Assembly: GCA_037954235.1 (NCBI GenBank) | Contig: JBBMOA010000013.1 | Location: 11,887,001 to 11,951,000, forward strand | Length of the DNA: 64,000 nt | Reading direction: 5' to 3' | DNA from: Aulostomus chinensis | Taxonomy: Eukaryota; Chordata; Actinopteri; Syngnathiformes; Aulostomidae | Shown: positions 60,240 to 64,000 of the stretch, in pieces | Layout of the letters: the number at the start of each line of letters is the position of its first letter | How positions within the stretch are numbered: the first letter of the stretch is position 1 | The notes under the pieces: generated by a model | Database searches by the model: none | What the model saw: the letters and a program-made list of their open reading frames with translations, nothing else | Told to the model about the DNA's origin: nothing | Translations under genes and position numbers: made by a program

Positions 60240-62884
60240 TGCTCCCTCTATTTACTCCGGCTGGACTCTACTGCATCAGGTAACACATACAAACAGTGTC
60301 AACATGGTCGAGGTCAAAACACCCTCGAGTAACGGAGTAGCTTGAGACACAAACGAGCTGACATTTTAAGGAGCAAAACAGTGATTTTAAGAAGACAAAT
60401 AATACAAGTCATTTTCGAAAAAATAAAGGATTTGCATCTACGTAGGTTAACTTCTACAACTAAAATAAGTCAAAAGGGGGGCCATTTCCCATATAGCTCC
60501 AGTTAATAGTAACTAACGGTGCGCTACTTGACAGCTGTCAGTCAAAACGACACTCGCATCGTATTAGTATCTACACAACCTAATCCGTTTCTGCACGTTT
60601 GAAAATGTGCTATATGTATAGTTAATGATGAGCTATGTGTCTATCATCATGCACACAAACCGAAACAAACACGTTGAATCCCAAACCCGCACGCTCTCAC
60701 ATATGTCACGTCCGCACGCCATTAGCTTCCTCGTTAGCATCGGCTAGTTATGCTAGCACACAGCTAAATCCATGAATGAACGAGACTGCCTGGTCCACAA
60801 ACGCATCCTTCATCGACTCATATTCAAAAGGCCCATTTATAAGTTCATATCGGGAAGAAAGACGGTTACCTGTATGGCGACAACATTCATAAAATAAGTA
60901 TTAGCATCCTATCCTGCTGTCGGGTTGAACTTCGCTGTTAAGGCTCCTAGAAATCATGTCAAAAGTGACGGCACAGCGTGAAGGAAGGTCAAACAACGAC
61001 GACATATCCGGTATGTGGCGGAAACGCAATGTCAAGTTCGAACACTAGAGAGAGGCAGAGGACAGCGAGATGTCACACTACGTCAGCGCCTTGCCAAAAC
61101 AGTACACGTACACTTGATTGCTAACTTATTAATTAGGTACTCCCAGACGTCCCACATTACAGATCACGATGATAACAGCATGAATTAAATCCTCATAACT
61201 GACGATTAAAATTAAACCAAACCTTTCAAAAGATGTCTTTAAACACATTCCCACCTTGCTGGACCATTATCACCGACAACCCGGAGGACAACACTGATCT
61301 ATTTGGACCCATTCATACTTGTTTTTAGTCAAGATTCACGTCATAATTTGGCAAGTGGGTGTGAAAGCTTGCATTCTGGGGTCATATGCAATCATGTCAT
61401 AATAATGTAAGGCTTACTGAAGAGCGTGTGACTCAGGAAACATATTCTTGAGGATAAAACAGCATTTTAACTGTTAATCTGACATTGATTTGCTGTTTCT
61501 GTTTGTATATTTACCCTTTCAAACACTATGCTTTGGAGTGGATGTAAAATCAATTCCAAATGGCGGAAATGATCCCTGAAGACATATCCAGTCTGCAGGG
61601 GAAAAAAATTCACACTCACGCAAACAGGTCAAAAGCCTTGCGTCCATGCTCACTGTGTATCTCTAAGGTTTAAGTCTGCTTCTATATTAATCTATAGTGC
61701 AAAGGAATATAGGCTAAGCCATGAAATTGGTCATGTGGGTGTGAAGAACCAGCAATAACAACCCAACAGGCAAGTTCTCTGCTGTAAAATGAATCTCACA
61801 GCAGCCACATGTATCCATTTTTTCATTAAATGCTTTATTTGATTTTTTTTTCTACCGCTTCCTTTATGGTGCTGCTGTAAACTTTATCTGCAGGACTTTT
61901 ATCACCTCATTTTTGTTGAAAAAAAAGACCTTATTTCTGTTTCTCAACTGCACCGAGTCATCAATGGAAGGATTTGCCAGCTGTTGGGTCCTGGAGGGTT
62001 ATATTTCCTGTAATACCCCAGATATGCAACATATATTATTACTCTAAACCCCTGGCATTTTAAGCACAATATGTTTTTGCTATTTTTCAAGTTGTACTGG
62101 TACACACCCAGCTAACACACATTTATATTTGTGCCTTGAAACAGTTTCAAGCCAAGGCTTCTTTATTTGACATGCCGGCACGATGGTGGTCAGTGTTATT
62201 TGTCCTGTTTCCAGACGTCACTGTGGCTGATAAATGCTCTCACATTACTAAAACACCAGCAGCGCAGAACAACTCAGCAGCTGAATGTTATGGATATAGA
62301 TCCCGATGTCCTGATTTCATCCCGATGCGCAATCATCGACGAAGACACGGAGAACATGTTGCTCCCATGAGATCCATGTGATCTGGCACAGCTTGTTGGT
62401 TGGACAGAAAAAAAAAAAACAGCGATAACCTCCTCTGGGTTCCTTTGGCAAAGATTAAACTTTGAATGTTTAAAGCATCAGATGGACTAATGATAATAAT
62501 AAAAAAAAACATTAAAAAAATCACCTTCTTCCTTCAAGCACGAACACAAGACCAGCTTCAAACGGAGCATAATCAATAGGACAATACTTACCAACAAGAG
62601 CTCTGAATCTACAGGAAACACGTTACACAGAGTACTGAGATAACAAACATCCAAGTAAACATCTTAAACACATATTTGAATACGGTCCACAACTACATTT
62701 CACTAGTACCACTCACAAAGGAAAGAAGAGCTTTACTTAAAGCGATACGCATGCAAAGCTTTGAGTCCTCTCCAGTGACACAGTAGATACGCGAGCCTTC
62801 AAGTCCAAATGTGACTTTTCAACCACATGCACCACAAACCAGAGGTGCATTTCATGTCTTCAGGATTTAAAAAAAAAATTAATC
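60240..62884. other. prelid1 upstream region and npy receptor 3' flank
   Basis: 60240-61000 holds the prelid1 5' leader and promoter and is unique in appearance. From 61000 to 62884 I see only AT-rich unique DNA, with several minus-strand AATAAA candidates (for example TTTATT at 62162-62167) that could end the receptor transcript. No additional gene is supported. Confidence 0.4.
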
Positions 62885-63994
62885 TCATACAGCAGTTGGA
62901 GGGTGTCCACCACTGCGTCCATTCCGAATCAAGCCTCTAATGGAGCGTGTCCTGAACGAGCCCTCAGGGTGGAAAGAATCTGGCTTATCCTCACAACGAA
63001 AGACCATGATGAAGCCATTCCTGTAGTTTTTATTCATCCACCCATACAGGAGGGGGTTGGTAAAAGTTGAACACATAGCCACAATATGGAATAAGGTGTA
63101 CATCAGTTTGTACTCATCGTACTTGAGCACCAGGTCCAGATCGCTGGCCAGCTGAAACACGTGGAAGGGCAGCCAGCAGATAGCGAACACCACCACCACC
63201 AGGGCCAACATCTTGGTGGTCTTTTTGCGGCGGTTGATGCTGTCGTTGCGGCTGGATGGGCTGATGTGATTCTTCAGCTTGACCCAGATGCAGATATAAG
63301 CATAACTGATGATGGCTAAGGGAAGAATGTACTGCAGGAGGAGCATTGAGAGGCTGTAGATGACTCCGTCCCTGCTGGTCCCGTGAGGCCACTTCTCAGA
63401 GCACACGGCAATGTGCAGGTTGATGGAAGGGATCTCCTCATGGCGGAATTCTCTGAAGATGGCCAGGGGTGCTGCCAGGACAGCTGACATAGTCCAGGTG
63501 AGCGCCATGATGAGGAAGCTGGAGTGCCACGTGAGGCGCCGGCCAAGGTGGAAGACGATGCAGCGGTAACGCTCCAGAGCTATGACAGTGAGAGTCAGGA
63601 TGGACACGTGCACACTCAGGGCCTGGGCAAAGGGTACCATGTGGCACAGCACAGCCCCAAACTTCCACTCATCTAGCAGTGTGTAGACCAGCGTGAAGGG
63701 CAGGCAGAGTGTGTCCACCAGGAGGTCGGCCAGAGCCAAATTAGCTATGAAGAAGTTGGTCACAGTTCGCATGTTTCTGTAACGGATGATCATGTAAATG
63801 ACAAGAGCGTTCCCCAGCAGGCCCAGGAGGATGATGAGGGAGTAGGCTGTGATCAGGGTGATCTGCACCCAAAGGTGCTTGGTGATGTCAGTGGTGAAAC
63901 CGTGTAGGTTTGAGTCCATGGTCTCATTAAGCCAGGCATCGGTGTCAGCAGGATCTCCTTCTCCTGTACTGTTGGATGAGTCTGGAGGGCTCAT
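62885..63994 (-). CDS. npy7r: Neuropeptide Y receptor, Y2/Y7 subfamily (probable npy7r)
   Basis: A 369-residue, intronless class A GPCR. Seen: two N-glycosylation sequons (N8, N23); seven hydrophobic segments starting near residues 43, 80, 115, 158, 212, 262 and 300; the TM3-ECL2 disulphide pair C117/C198; ERY (141-143) at the end of TM3; CWLPFH in TM6; NPLLY (313-317) in TM7; and a juxtamembrane cysteine C334 suitable for palmitoylation. NMRTVTNFFIANLALADLLV and LCLPFTLVYTL mark the Y2-group. Known role: Gi-coupled receptor for NPY/PYY peptides. Y7 rather than Y2 is inferred because the neighbours are 5q-type genes, whereas NPY2R is on human 4q. The ATG gives a plausible N-terminus, but only six bases of upstream sequence are present, so an upstream start cannot be excluded. 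Confidence 0.85.
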   Translation of the reverse strand: MSPPDSSNSTGEGDPADTDAWLNETMDSNLHGFTTDITKHLWVQITLITAYSLIILLGLLGNALVIYMIIRYRNMRTVTNFFIANLALADLLVDTLCLPFTLVYTLLDEWKFGAVLCHMVPFAQALSVHVSILTLTVIALERYRCIVFHLGRRLTWHSSFLIMALTWTMSAVLAAPLAIFREFRHEEIPSINLHIAVCSEKWPHGTSRDGVIYSLSMLLLQYILPLAIISYAYICIWVKLKNHISPSSRNDSINRRKKTTKMLALVVVVFAICWLPFHVFQLASDLDLVLKYDEYKLMYTLFHIVAMCSTFTNPLLYGWMNKNYRNGFIMVFRCEDKPDSFHPEGSFRTRSIRGLIRNGRSGGHPPTAV

Positions 63995-64000
63995 TTTTTC

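Overview
This is a vertebrate nuclear genome window, almost certainly from a ray-finned (teleost) fish. The evidence is spliced GT-AG genes whose joined exons encode close homologues of human proteins, abundant CA/GT microsatellites, and fossil fragments of dispersed repeats typical of teleost assemblies. There is nothing prokaryotic, viral or CRISPR-like. I recognise seven protein-coding genes. Five are multi-exon genes for which I joined exons by hand; each joined reading frame closes without a stop.

Layout. Positions 1-23,922 are a gene desert of about 24 kb with microsatellites, fossil repeats and several short homeobox-site or E-box rich blocks that look like candidate enhancers. It ends at an intronless Atoh1-class proneural bHLH gene (23923-24648, +). 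Convergent with it is dok3 (29906-25287, -), an immune-type adaptor with PH and PTB domains. Immediately upstream of dok3 on the same strand come ddx41 (36413-30300, -, 17 exons), a DEAD-box helicase, and fam193b (50395-38146, -, 10 exons). Head-to-head with fam193b is mxd3 (51649-55648, +, 6 exons), a MAX partner and repressor. Tail-to-tail with mxd3 is prelid1 (60239-58175, -, 5 exons), a mitochondrial lipid-transfer protein. A neuropeptide Y receptor of the Y2/Y7 subfamily (63994-62885, -), probably npy7r, closes the window; its start codon lies only six bases from the edge.

The order and orientation dok3-ddx41-fam193b and the convergent pair mxd3/prelid1 match human 5q35. MXD3, FAM193B and the Y-receptor have paralogues on human chromosome 4 (MXD4, FAM193A, NPY2R), as does the Atoh1 gene (ATOH1 at 4q22). 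This suggests the Atoh1 gene here is the 5q-side ohnologue that mammals lost. The gene-poor flank next to a developmental regulator, followed by a tightly packed housekeeping cluster, is a typical regulatory-desert boundary.

The less expected structures are: a G21 run and a C25 run placed near opposite ends of dok3 intron 1, able in principle to pair in the pre-mRNA; a perfect 28-bp inverted repeat with a 10-nt loop inside fam193b intron 4; a 540-bp strand-asymmetric purine tract with a 200-bp higher-order period; and three consecutive ddx41 introns with GTTAG donor sites.
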